From: Staphylococcus debuckii
Lineage (GTDB): Bacteria; Bacillota; Bacilli; Staphylococcales; Staphylococcaceae
DNA length: 64,000 bases
Reading direction: 5' to 3'
Assembly: GCF_003718735.1 (NCBI RefSeq)
Contig: NZ_CP033460.1
Location: 682,001 to 746,000, forward strand
Notes under the pieces: model-generated
Databases searched by the model: none
What the model was told of the DNA's origin: nothing
What the model saw: the letters and a program-made list of their open reading frames with translations, nothing else
Made by a program: the position numbers and the translations under genes
Shown here: piece after piece, positions 44,534-55,760 of the stretch
Layout of the letters: the number at the start of each line of letters is the position of its first letter
How positions within the stretch are numbered: the stretch's first letter is position 1

Positions 44534-45799
44534 ATGAAAATAGTATTCAGCCCAATTGGAAATACTGATCCGTGGAGAAATGATAGGGATGGCGCTTTAC
44601 TTAATATTATAAGAACCTATCAACCAGAAATTGTAGAGTTATTTTTCACAGAAAGTATTTGGGAAGGCAACAATCGATTTATTGGTCAAAAAAATTTTGA
44701 TTGGAAATTTATTATTAATAGTATCTCTTCTGATGCTGAGGTTAGGATTAAAGTAGATAGTATTGAAAAAGAGCATGATTTTGATGCTTATAAAGATCTA
44801 TTTCATTCATATCTTGTTGAATTAGAAAATGAATATCCTGAAGCTGAATTATTATTAAATGTTACTAGTGGTACACCTCAGATGGAAGCCACTTTATGTT
44901 TAGAATATATCACTTATCCAAAAAATAAGACATGCGTTCAAGTTGCCACACCTAATTCATCTAGTAATGCAGGTATGAAATATGCTAAACCAGAAGATCA
45001 AGAAATAGATTTGGAAATCGTAAACCAAGAGGAAAGCTCAGAAACTTCTAGATGTAAAGAAATAAATATTTTAAGTTTTAGAGAAGCGATGTTGCGGAGC
45101 CAATTGAAAGGCATAATTTACAATTATGATTATGAAGCTGCTTTGCAGCTTTTAGATATTATTCCAAAAGGCTTTAGAAATAAAAAGAAGTTACGTAAAA
45201 TATTAGTGAATCTTACAGATAAAATTAAACTTCATGAGCCATTTGATGATATCAAAAAAGAGTATAAAGATATGAATGTACAGAAAGCAGTTTTCCATAC
45301 TTTGTTATTAGGAATGCGTCATCGAAGAGGAGACGTGGCTGAAACTTTAATAAGAATTAAGGCGATTGCAGAATTTATTGTAGAAAAATATATAGATAAA
45401 CAATACCCAGGGCTAATTTATTATTTTAATGAGAAACCATACTTGAATTTAGAATATGATCCAGTATTTATTAAAGAATATATTTCTCACGCAGGTCACT
45501 TTTTAAAAGAAAAAGAAAATTTGCTTTCTTTCCCAATGTATAGAGACATATTGACTTTGTTAGAAAATAAAGGAGAGGTTCTAAAAAATGTGCACGCTGT
45601 TAATAATATAAATAGCTTACGAAATCAAGTTGCTCATAATTTGCAATCACTTAACTTATATCAAAATAAGAATGAAAAAAATATTGATACAGCGGTAAAA
45701 GCTGTGGAAAAACTTTTATTAATTGTTTATCCTGAAGTGAATGACTCTACTTTAAATTACTTTGATCAATTTAATGAAAGGATAAAAGAGTTTATATGA
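44534..45799 (+). CDS. csm6: Csm6, cyclic-oligoadenylate-activated RNase
   Basis: 421 residues from the ATG at 44534 (aggagagg nine bases upstream). The N-terminal CARF domain starts 'MKIVFSPIGNTDPWRNDRDGALL' and contains 'LLNVTSGTPQMEATLCLEY', which binds the signal made by Cas10. The C-terminal HEPN domain has the R-x4-H motif in 'LRNQVAHNLQ'. It degrades RNA non-specifically during type III immunity. It looks intact, and its stop overlaps the original cas6 ATG. Confidence 0.95.
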   Translation: MKIVFSPIGNTDPWRNDRDGALLNIIRTYQPEIVELFFTESIWEGNNRFIGQKNFDWKFIINSISSDAEVRIKVDSIEKEHDFDAYKDLFHSYLVELENEYPEAELLLNVTSGTPQMEATLCLEYITYPKNKTCVQVATPNSSSNAGMKYAKPEDQEIDLEIVNQEESSETSRCKEINILSFREAMLRSQLKGIIYNYDYEAALQLLDIIPKGFRNKKKLRKILVNLTDKIKLHEPFDDIKKEYKDMNVQKAVFHTLLLGMRHRRGDVAETLIRIKAIAEFIVEKYIDKQYPGLIYYFNEKPYLNLEYDPVFIKEYISHAGHFLKEKENLLSFPMYRDILTLLENKGEVLKNVHAVNNINSLRNQVAHNLQSLNLYQNKNEKNIDTAVKAVEKLLLIVYPEVNDSTLNYFDQFNERIKEFI

Positions 45800-46527
45800 T
45801 TACTTATATAAAAATCTAACTAGATTTGCCTGATAAACTTAAAAGTATAAATATCAGCAGTACATTACATGGATTGTTGATGGAAAATTTAAGTGATGAA
45901 AGTGCTGAATTTATACATCATCTTTCTTATAGCCCGTTGAAACAAAGATTAATATTTGAAAACGATGAAACTTATTGGGAAATAGTATGTTTAGAGGACG
46001 GGATCGCAGAAGAAGTATTAAAGTTTGTATCATTGCAAACTTCAGTTTATTTGAAATATCATGATTTAAAAATAGATCTTCTCAATTTTAATGTAGAGCG
46101 AGTTGATGTTAAAAAGTTATTAGATAAAACTTTTTCGAAAGAAAAATTGAGTAGAACTATTAAATTAAAAATCATTACTCCTATGTCATTTAAATCAAGC
46201 GGACAATACGATATATTTCCTGATTTGAGAAAATTGTTCCGTAGTATTATGCTCCAATATGATGCTTTTTTCGAAAGTTACGAGATGTATGATCGTGAAA
46301 CATTATCGTTTTTAACTGATAATATAAAAATTATAGATTATCAGTTATGGAGTACTAAATTTCACTTAGAAGGCGTAAGAATACCTTCATTTAAAGGTAA
46401 TTTAATAATAAAAATAAACGGTCCGTTACCTTTCTTGCAACTTGTTCACTTTTTAATAGAGTTCGGAGAATATACAGGTGCGGGAATTAAAACTAGTTTG
46501 GGTATGGGGAAATTTAATGTTTCTTAA
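45796..46527 (+). pseudogene. cas6: cas6 with a stop at codon 8
   Basis: An ATG at 45796 overlapping the csm6 stop opens a frame that reads M-I-T-Y-I-K-I, then TAA (45817-45819), then 'LDLPDKLKSI' onward to a normal end. The S. epidermidis protein has a glutamate codon at this place, so GAA to TAA explains the change. The rest is a complete RAMP endoribonuclease: 'STLHGLLMENL', 'HHLSYSPLKQR' with a candidate catalytic His, and a C-terminal glycine-rich 'GAGIKTSLGMGKF'. A TTG at 45826 could serve as start, but I see no ribosome site before it. Cas6 cuts pre-crRNA within repeats. Confidence 0.85.
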
Positions 46528-46543
46528 AATAATAAATAATACT

Positions 46544-46653
46544 TTGCCTTTAACTAGGGCAGCACGATACAAATTCATTAGCTGTTTGCCTGATTTGTAG
46601 GCAAAGAAAATAAGGCTTCTTTATTGATATCAAAGGGGTTATTGAGGTATCTA
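46544..46653 (+). promoter_or_regulatory. Leader of CRISPR array 2
   Basis: Inverted repeats TTGCC-N9-GGCAG (46544-46562) and TTGCC-N9-GGCAA (46586-46604), 42 bp apart. The second ends 49 bases before repeat 1. GATACAA lies between them, as in the leader of array 1. Confidence 0.75.
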
Positions 46654-47118
46654 ATCGATGAGTACCCCGGGCATGAGGGGACGAGAACGATATACCACTT
46701 TAATATATCGGTCAAACATTATCAATCGATGAGTACCCCGGGCATGAGGGGACGAGAACGTGATACATGCGAACGGTGTTATATTGATAGTCAATCGATG
46801 AGTACCCCGAGCATGAGGGGACGAGAACCAAACGGATTGACCTTTTTTATCAAAGTACATTGTGAATCGATGAGAACCCCGAGCATGAGGGGACGAGAAC
46901 AGTTAATATATATCTATCCCACGCTTTCTCAACGACAATCGATGAGTATCCCGAGCATGAGGGGGACGGGAACTGATTTTCGTTATCTTCAAGTAAATAA
47001 CCTAATTCAAATCGACGAGCACCCCGAGTAAGAGGGGGCGAGAACGGTAGATTTGTTGTTCTTATTTACTCGGATCAATGTGAATCGATGAGTACCCCGA
47101 GCATGAGGGGACGAGAAG
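46654..47118 (+). CRISPR. CRISPR array 2, seven repeats and six spacers
   Basis: Repeats start at 46654, 46725, 46794, 46866, 46938, 47011 and 47084; most are 35 nt, the fifth is 36 nt. Spacers are 36, 34, 37, 37, 37 and 38 nt. The core is CGATGAGTACCCCG-RGCATGAGGGGACGAGAAC, differing from array 1 by GCATGA in place of GCATTA. Repeats 4 to 7 carry growing numbers of substitutions (GAGAACCCC, GAGTATCCC plus GGGGGACGGGAAC, GAGCACCCC plus AAGAGGGGGCGAGAAC, final GAGAAG), so the 5' side is leader-proximal. Confidence 0.96.
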
Positions 47119-47273
47119 CCCGTTTTGCTTATTATTTATACAACTGTGAGCATACTTTTTTGCAAATTCTAAGAAAGCTCTTATTGCTTTTCTCTTTTTT
47201 TAAAAGTAAACTGAAGATAACTTTAAATACGGCACAACTCATTTCGAAATTAATAATAAGGGGTAATTTTAAG

Positions 47274-48119
47274 ATGAAAGTTAAAGGTTTGAAAGCAGGT
47301 ATCGTCACAGTATGTGCTGTGGTCGGTCTTTCTTTTTCGGGAGCAGGCGGAGAGGAAGCGCATGCAGCAGGAAGTTATTACTATAATGGTATGAGCAACT
47401 ATAATGAGTCGACTGCTTATCCGAAAGCAAAGAAAATTTCTAATAGTAATTTAGACATCCATCATATTTCGAATACGATGAAGACGAAGTATAAAGCGGT
47501 GGGACGCGTTAGCAATAAAGACGGCTGGAAAGGTCGCGGCAAAGACAGTATGGGAACGGGGACAGTGATCGGCAACTATACATTGGTGACAAATGCACAT
47601 GTCATTGATACTGCGAAAGGGGCTGCCGCAAACCCTAAATACATCACATTTGATATGGCGAGAGACGGATCTAGAAAACCGTATACGTTCCATGCTACGA
47701 AAGTTGTGAAAGTACCAAATACAGACGTAGCGCTAGTGTATACAAAAGAAAAGATGTCGAAATACGCGACACCTTTAAAATTAGCTTCGAATGCGCAAAT
47801 TAATGGTTTGAAATATAATACGAAATTATATTCAGTAGGTTATCCTTGGCAGAATGGTGACAATACGAAAACACATTGGAGCAGTTTCCGCTTCATTCAA
47901 AGATCTTCCAATGGTACTGAATTACAAACAAAAGATAAGTTCCGTGCAGGCGCATCTGGTTCGCCAATGGTCAACGGCAATTATCAAATATTCGGTTTGA
48001 GAACGTACGGTTATAATTTATGGGCTAATTCAACTACTAATTATGCTAAAGTTGAAATGGCTGGCGGCGAAGCGATGAATGGTGCAACAGGTAACTTCGT
48101 TCGTACACATATTAAATAA
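47274..48119 (+). CDS. Secreted V8-like serine protease
   Basis: 281 residues from the ATG at 47274 (aagggg 10 bases upstream); the longer open frame runs back into the CRISPR array and is spurious. The signal peptide ends near 'EEAHAAGS' (about residue 32). Catalytic triad: His in 'LVTNAHVID', Asp in 'PNTDVALVY', Ser in 'RAGASGSPMVNG', the glutamyl-endopeptidase (V8/SspA, Spl) type; the loop reads GASGSP where GNSGSP is usual. No pro-peptide of the SspA repeat type is seen. It lies about 155 bases after the last CRISPR repeat and ends with its own terminator. Confidence 0.88.
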   Translation: MKVKGLKAGIVTVCAVVGLSFSGAGGEEAHAAGSYYYNGMSNYNESTAYPKAKKISNSNLDIHHISNTMKTKYKAVGRVSNKDGWKGRGKDSMGTGTVIGNYTLVTNAHVIDTAKGAAANPKYITFDMARDGSRKPYTFHATKVVKVPNTDVALVYTKEKMSKYATPLKLASNAQINGLKYNTKLYSVGYPWQNGDNTKTHWSSFRFIQRSSNGTELQTKDKFRAGASGSPMVNGNYQIFGLRTYGYNLWANSTTNYAKVEMAGGEAMNGATGNFVRTHIK

Positions 48120-48185
48120 TAATATTATGAGTGGCTTATTATTTCTGTTCCACTCTCGACGATAACCACCAATAATACCGAAAAG

Positions 48186-48218
48186 AACCCCTTACTACTG
48201 CAATAGTAAGGGGTTTGG
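48186..48218 (+). terminator. Terminator after the serine protease
   Basis: Perfect stem AACCCCTTACT / AGTAAGGGGTT with an 8-base loop and TTTGG tail. Confidence 0.7.
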
Positions 48219-48343
48219 TGTGCCATAACGTTGTTTATGTGTATACTATATATTATCTACCTTTAATATACAAGAGTTATATAGTTGTACTTTGTAATGC
48301 TTGAGTATTGTACTTCTATATTTCGTATTACAAGTTTCCTCAT

Positions 48344-50377
<2,034 letters not shown>

Positions 50378-50444
50378 TTCATCATATCCTTTATTTAATA
50401 TAAAGATATAATAACACAAATAAGGAAATTTTGAGGTGATTCAA

Positions 50445-51326
50445 GTGACACTACAATACGGAATTATCGGCCCCGGAGCAGTCGGCACCACCATTGCTTA
50501 CGAACTCTTGCGCAGCCTAGACACAGACCAAGTTCATCTTTTTGGAAAGAAAGCCTGGAGAGTACCCTACCGCCAAAGAGATACAGGAGAACAAAGTGAG
50601 CTGCAAACACAAACATTGGCGCATTTCGACGATACATTAGATGTCTTGTTTATTGCGGTCAAAACACATCAATTGGATCATGTGATAGAACAAATGGCAC
50701 ATGTGATTGATGACGATACGCTTATCATTTTGGCTCAGAATGGGCACGGGCAACTTGAAAAAATTGACCATCCGCATGTCTATCAAGCTGTGGTTTACAT
50801 CAGTGGGCAGAAGACAGAAGATGGCGTGATTCATTTCAGAGACCGCATTTTGCAAGTGCAAGAAGACGAATTTACCAGCGAACTGGCGCAACACTTAGCT
50901 GAAACGCGCCTAGAGTTGCAATTGAAAAATGATATTGAGGTTGAAATCTGGTACAAGTTGTTAGTGAATCTGGGGATTAATTCGGTCACAGCTGTAGGAA
51001 GACAGACCGCTGCGATTTTAAGAGTGCCAGAAATTCGTAATTTGTGCCGCAACTTGTTAGAAGAAGGGCAAAGAATAGCAGAAGCAGCAGGCATCACGCT
51101 ACCTGAAACTATCGTTGAAGATATCATGAAGATTTATGCCGGCTATCCAGATGAGATGGGTACAAGCATGTACTATGATATTACCAGCGGTGCGCCTTTA
51201 GAGGTCGATGCCATTCAAGGTTTCATATATCGTAAAGGTCAAGAATTAGGGCTCTATACCCCTTATTTAGAAACGGTTTACAGTATTTTAGCTGCTGCTG
51301 AGAATGGCAAATTAAGTTACAAGTAA
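50445..51326 (+). CDS. panE: 2-dehydropantoate 2-reductase, PanE-like
   Basis: 293 residues from the GTG at 50445, six bases after gaggtg; the GTG at 50436 lies within this ribosome site. The Rossmann motif 'YGIIGPGAVGTTIAYEL' and the 'EIWYKLLVNLGINSVTAVGR' helix with the conserved Lys and Asn are present. It supplies pantoate from the PanB product. Its place divergent to panBCD, as in other staphylococci, makes it the better candidate for the true PanE; a second homologue is at 9185. Confidence 0.88.
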   Translation: MTLQYGIIGPGAVGTTIAYELLRSLDTDQVHLFGKKAWRVPYRQRDTGEQSELQTQTLAHFDDTLDVLFIAVKTHQLDHVIEQMAHVIDDDTLIILAQNGHGQLEKIDHPHVYQAVVYISGQKTEDGVIHFRDRILQVQEDEFTSELAQHLAETRLELQLKNDIEVEIWYKLLVNLGINSVTAVGRQTAAILRVPEIRNLCRNLLEEGQRIAEAAGITLPETIVEDIMKIYAGYPDEMGTSMYYDITSGAPLEVDAIQGFIYRKGQELGLYTPYLETVYSILAAAENGKLSYK

Positions 51327-51444
51327 AGTGATATTTTACTCGCAATTTCTCTACTGATTCTGTATAATATTATTAATTAAACTTGATTGTAAAAGATAAA
51401 ATAATTGTGAGAATTCAAGAATGATGAAAGGTGGTTAATAACCT

Positions 51445-51507
51445 ATGAACAAGCTAGAGCGTAACTTTATTTTAAAATTGAATATCAATTGCGTGATGCC
51501 TTCATAG
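51445..51507 (+). other. Possible 20-codon peptide upstream of the coiled-coil gene
   Basis: ATG at 51445 preceded by aaaggtgg (at about 51429); reads MNKLERNFILKLNINCVMPS. A TATAAT-like -10 lies near 51362. It may be a leader peptide or non-functional. Confidence 0.25.
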
Positions 51508-51557
51508 TGAATTAACATAGGCACTTCACACAACATCTTAAGAAAGAAGGAAACAAC

Positions 51558-52046
51558 ATGAGTGCACAACAAAATAATCATCAAAACAGCACGCAAAATT
51601 CAGCAATTATTACCAGATTAGACCATTTAGAATTGAGAATGACACATTTAGAAGAAAATAAGGATACGAATTATCGTCTTTTGAGTGAAAGAATCGATAG
51701 TTTTCAAAAGGAAAATGAAAAAGATCACCAAATTCTCCATAAAAAAATTGATGATTTAAAAGAAGTGAATGATAAAGAACATCAACGTTTATACGAGATA
51801 ATTAATGATTTTAAACTTGAAACTCGCTTACAGTTTGAAAGTATGGCGCAAACAATAGAAAGATTAGAAAAAAAGATGGACGGAAAAATAGAAAAATTGG
51901 ATTCCAAAATAGAGAAATTGGATTCAAAAATAGACAATAAATTTGATGAATTAAAGAAAGACTTAAAATGGAAATTAGGTATATTTGCTACTATAGTGAC
52001 TGCTACAATAGCTATTATTAATGTATGCCAACATTTCTTAATGTAA
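51558..52046 (+). CDS. Coiled-coil protein with C-terminal membrane anchor
   Basis: 162 residues, ribosome site aagaaagg. From about 18 to 135 it is a heptad-repeat coiled coil, with near-identical 'KIEKLDSK' units (about 108-125). A single membrane segment ('LGIFATIVTATIAIINV') lies near the C terminus. It should be a tail-anchored protein with its coiled coil in the cytoplasm. Similar short proteins are common near phage or hydrolase genes (XhlA/haemolysin-like group), but no phage genes are near here. Function unknown. Confidence 0.7.
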   Translation: MSAQQNNHQNSTQNSAIITRLDHLELRMTHLEENKDTNYRLLSERIDSFQKENEKDHQILHKKIDDLKEVNDKEHQRLYEIINDFKLETRLQFESMAQTIERLEKKMDGKIEKLDSKIEKLDSKIDNKFDELKKDLKWKLGIFATIVTATIAIINVCQHFLM

Positions 52047-52111
52047 AAAGCAAACATAGGCAATTGCAGTTGAAGGAATAACGATTTAAATATAAAAAAA
52101 TGTAATTAATA

Positions 52112-52155
52112 CAAGCAGGGGTTGGGACGTTGTGGAATGTCTCAGCTCCTGTTTG
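52112..52155 (+). terminator. Hairpin after the coiled-coil gene
   Basis: Arms CAAGCAGGGGTTGGGAC and GTCTCAGCTCCTGTTTG pair with wobbles; the T tail is short. The rest of the 341-base gap 52047-52387 shows nothing else coding. Confidence 0.6.
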
Positions 52156-52387
52156 CAAGTGGTCAGATAAAATTTTATATTTTACGATTGGGTAATAGGA
52201 ATTTGATGGATAAATTACAGTAACTGTGTAGGCTCGCGCCTGCAGCTTATACAGTTCAGAGCCAAGGCGTCCTCCTCTGCTATCCTCCCCACTTTTTATT
52301 AAAATTACCAAGTTTGCTTTCAAATAGTCTCGCTAAAATATATGTTAAAATACGATTGAATACACATTACGCAAAAGAGGTTAAAAT

Positions 52388-53545
52388 ATGACAGAATATG
52401 TAGTGGCGAACGGCCGAATCTATACAGAAGATAAAGTAATGGATCAAGGTTACATCAGAGTTGCGGATGGAAAAATTGCGGAAGTCGGTGCAGGGGAATA
52501 TACAGGTGACTTGCAAGTTATCGATGCTGAAGGAAAAAATATTTTACCAGGTTTTATTGATATTCATATTCATGGTGGTTATGGCGAGGATGCGATGGAC
52601 GCGTCATTTGAGGGTTTAAAGCATCTCTCAGAATCTTTGTTATCTGAAGGAACAACATCTTACTTAGCAACTACAATGACACAATCAGTTGAGAATATTG
52701 ACCGTGCTTTAGAAAATATTGTGGAGTATATTCAATTTCAAGATACGGAGAATGCGGCTGAAGTGGCAGGCGTGCATTTAGAAGGGCCCTTTATTTCAGA
52801 ACATAAAGTAGGTGCTCAAAATCCTAAATATGTACAACGCCCTTCTGTAGAGGCTATTCAACATTTTCAAGGCACAGCTCAAGGAAATATTAAAATAATT
52901 ACATTTGCACCGGAAGTAGAAGGTGCGGAGGATACGCTAAAAGCGCTGAGCGATTATATTATCTTTTCGATTGGTCATACAGTAGCCACTTACGATGAGG
53001 TAAATGAAGCGGTAGCGCATGGTGCGAAACACGCGACGCATTTATATAATGCAGGAACACCCTTCGAACATCGCTCACCAGGTGTATTTGGCGCAGTTTG
53101 GACTAATGATCATATTAATGCTGAAGCCATTGTGGATGGTGTCCATTCTCATCCTGCTGCAGTTAAAACAGCATTTAAAATGAAAGGCAATCAACATTTC
53201 TACTTAATTACTGATGCTATGCGTGCCAAGGGAATGCCCGATGGTAATTATGATTTAGGCGGTCAAAATGTCATCGTAAAAGGTTCAGAAGCACGTTTGG
53301 CATCTGGTGCACTTGCTGGCAGTATTTTAAAAATGAACGACGGAGTGCGTAATTTAATGGAATTTACAGGAGCACCTTTAGAAGGGGTATGGCGTACTAC
53401 TAGTTTCAATCAGGCGATAGCTTTAGGTATTGATAATAAAAAAGGTAGTATTAAAGTGGGCAAGGATGCTGATTTAGTAATCGTGGATGATGATATTCAA
53501 GTAGCTACGACTATTAAAAATGGTATGATTCATACATTTGAATAA
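52388..53545 (+). CDS. nagA: N-acetylglucosamine-6-phosphate deacetylase NagA
   Basis: 385 residues. Metal and substrate motifs: 'LPGFIDIHIHGGYGEDAMDAS', 'GVHLEGPFIS' with the metal-binding Glu, 'SIGHTVATYDEV', 'HATHLYNAGTPFEHRSPG' and 'LITDAMRAKGM' with the catalytic Asp. It releases acetate from GlcNAc-6-P, feeding glucosamine-6-P to glycolysis or wall synthesis. Ribosome site aagagg. A single-gene unit with a strong terminator; nagB is not nearby. Confidence 0.95.
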   Translation: MTEYVVANGRIYTEDKVMDQGYIRVADGKIAEVGAGEYTGDLQVIDAEGKNILPGFIDIHIHGGYGEDAMDASFEGLKHLSESLLSEGTTSYLATTMTQSVENIDRALENIVEYIQFQDTENAAEVAGVHLEGPFISEHKVGAQNPKYVQRPSVEAIQHFQGTAQGNIKIITFAPEVEGAEDTLKALSDYIIFSIGHTVATYDEVNEAVAHGAKHATHLYNAGTPFEHRSPGVFGAVWTNDHINAEAIVDGVHSHPAAVKTAFKMKGNQHFYLITDAMRAKGMPDGNYDLGGQNVIVKGSEARLASGALAGSILKMNDGVRNLMEFTGAPLEGVWRTTSFNQAIALGIDNKKGSIKVGKDADLVIVDDDIQVATTIKNGMIHTFE

Positions 53546-53554
53546 GAAAATTCG

Positions 53555-53602
53555 AAGCGAGAGTAGGACGAAAAGCATACTTTGTCCTACTCTCGCTTTG
53601 TA
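53555..53602 (+). terminator. Terminator after nagA
   Basis: Stem AAGCGAGAGTAGGAC / GTCCTACTCTCGCTT, then TTGTATT. The gap 53546-53858 otherwise holds AT-rich sequence and the phosphatase ribosome site. Confidence 0.88.
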
Positions 53603-53858
53603 TTATTTTGCTATGCTAAATAATACAATAATATTTAATTAGGTTGTTTAAAACAGAGAATATAATTACTTTGGATTTATATAGCTTGTATTAATAATTC
53701 TCACAGTCCTAACATTAAATTAATAATTTCTTAAAACTTGGTTGCTACAATTCAAAGTGAAAGGGAGTCAACCACACTTGTGAAGCCTTTACCAGGGGTT
53801 CTTTTTTCAGAGAGGTTAAAGTACTTCCTTTAAAAAATTCTATTTCGGAGGTAGGGCA

Positions 53859-55682
53859 TTGAAGAATATCAAGATGACTAAAATTGTAGCAGGAAGTATG
53901 GCAAGTTTAATGCTGTTATTAGCAACTGGGACAGCTAATAATGCAGAAGCAAGCGGCGGTGCTCAAGCGACACCACAGCAAACACAACAAGCACAACAAA
54001 CAACGAATCAAGATGGCATCAAGTTAATGAAACAAAAACCTGAAGTGGCACCGATTCCTAAAAAGAATTCACCTAATAGAATTATTACGAATTTCAACGG
54101 AAATCCACAAAAAGAAATGGGCTTCAACTGGTACACAACTGATAAAGCTGAACAGCCTCAAGTTTGGGTTTCAACTTCCAAAGATATGAAAGATGCTAAG
54201 ACATTTGCAGCAGAAGCAAAACAAGTGGATTCTCAATACATAGAAAGAGATAAATCGGGACACTTTATCTTTGCGGATGTAGAGAAGAATGATGACGGAG
54301 AACCTGTTAAAGGGGCAGACGGCAAAGAAAAAATTAATGGGTACTATACAGATGCCAATGTAAGTGGTCCGGAATGGACAAGTGGTGACCAGCATGGTAA
54401 AGCTTCTTTGAAAAATGAAAAAGAATATGTGTATAAAGCTCAAGCAAAAGATTTGAAACCTAATACACACTATTATTACAAAGTAGGAAGCAAGAATGGT
54501 CAGCAAAGCCAAGTTGGACAATTCAAAACAGGTGGCAGTGCAAACGATCCATTCAAATTTGTACAATATACAGATACACAAAATGCTTATTGGAATGAGC
54601 ATGTAAGAAACGAAGCGCAATTTGGTGCGAATACGATTGCTGAAGCAATTAAAACAGCGGGTAACCCTGACTTTGCTTTGCACACAGGTGACTTTGTAGA
54701 AAATTCACAAACTGAAGATGAGTGGAACGATATTTACAATCAATCCCGTCCATCATTCATGTCCTTACCAATTGCTGCAGCAGCAGGTAACCATGACGAA
54801 TATCCATTTAAAGAAGACGATAAAAAGTTATTAGATCGTTTTAATCGTCATGTCAATGTACCTAAAGCGAATAATGCAGTTAATGGCGGGTCATATTATT
54901 CATTCGATTACAATAATGCACATATGGTTGTAGCGAATACGAATGATAATAAAAAAGTGAAAGACAATCCAGAAGGAAAAGCAATCGGTAAAGAACAAAT
55001 GGAATGGATTAAAAATGACATCAAACAAGCCCGTAAAAATGGCTCTAAATGGGTAATCTTGAACTTGCATAAACCGATGTACTCAAAATCTTACCATGCC
55101 CTAACTGACGAAGATATTATGAAAGTCCGTAAAGAATTAACGAAAGAAATTGACGATTTAGATGTAGATTTAGTATTACAAGGACATGATCATGTATTAG
55201 CACGTACGAAAGTATTGCAACATACATCTACAAATAATAGTTTCGTCAACGCGAAGATTGAAGATGCCAAACAAGTGACTGGCAAAGATGGCGTGAAATA
55301 TTATGATAACCCGAAAGGTTCCGTATATGTATTGCCAAATACAGGCGGTACTAAAGCGTATGATGATATTTACAGCCGCTCATTAGATCATATTAAGAAA
55401 ATCCAACCGGATTTAAAATGGTTAACAGAAAAACAACGTCAAGAATACAATAATTTATTTGCTGTAGGTGAACAACCGCAAAAAACAGCAGCATTTAATG
55501 ACAGCCACTCTAATGACCGTGATTCTTCAGACCAAAACTTCTCAGTATATGAAGTGAAAGGTAATAAATTGATTGTGAAAATCTATCAATTACACGGAGA
55601 TATTAGTAAAGGTGAACCAAGATCAGTTAAATTGATCGACCAATTCGGAATTTCAAAAGACGATAATAAAAATAATAAGTAA
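53859..55682 (+). CDS. Secreted purple-acid-phosphatase-like metallophosphatase
   Basis: 607 residues from the TTG at 53859, which has GGAGGT seven bases upstream; the next ATG is too far. The signal peptide ends near 'NNAEASGG' (about 32). A fibronectin-like N-terminal domain with 'NFNGNPQKEMGFNWYT' and 'LKPNTHYYYKVGS' (to about 225) precedes the metallophosphoesterase domain: 'YTDTQNAYWNEH', 'LHTGDFVENS', 'AAGNHDEY', 'ILNLHKPMYS' and 'LQGHDHVLAR' supply the metal ligands. It would hydrolyse phosphoesters outside the cell. No wall-anchor motif is seen. Confidence 0.88.
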   Translation: MKNIKMTKIVAGSMASLMLLLATGTANNAEASGGAQATPQQTQQAQQTTNQDGIKLMKQKPEVAPIPKKNSPNRIITNFNGNPQKEMGFNWYTTDKAEQPQVWVSTSKDMKDAKTFAAEAKQVDSQYIERDKSGHFIFADVEKNDDGEPVKGADGKEKINGYYTDANVSGPEWTSGDQHGKASLKNEKEYVYKAQAKDLKPNTHYYYKVGSKNGQQSQVGQFKTGGSANDPFKFVQYTDTQNAYWNEHVRNEAQFGANTIAEAIKTAGNPDFALHTGDFVENSQTEDEWNDIYNQSRPSFMSLPIAAAAGNHDEYPFKEDDKKLLDRFNRHVNVPKANNAVNGGSYYSFDYNNAHMVVANTNDNKKVKDNPEGKAIGKEQMEWIKNDIKQARKNGSKWVILNLHKPMYSKSYHALTDEDIMKVRKELTKEIDDLDVDLVLQGHDHVLARTKVLQHTSTNNSFVNAKIEDAKQVTGKDGVKYYDNPKGSVYVLPNTGGTKAYDDIYSRSLDHIKKIQPDLKWLTEKQRQEYNNLFAVGEQPQKTAAFNDSHSNDRDSSDQNFSVYEVKGNKLIVKIYQLHGDISKGEPRSVKLIDQFGISKDDNKNNK

Positions 55683-55760
55683 GAGGTTGCAATGAAGTTG
55701 AGGGAGCGGGACTGAAATCAATTAAGGTTCCTATCCCTTGGCTTTAATACATAGGAGGCA

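Noticed and set aside
46624-47031. Open frames translating across CRISPR array 2 with repeated MSTPSMRGRE-like peptides
   Set aside because: They are translations of the CRISPR repeats; there is no ribosome site or coding composition.
37000-48300. CRISPR locus as part of an SCC-type element
   Set aside because: No ccr recombinase, mec gene or SCC attachment-like direct repeats were seen in the window.
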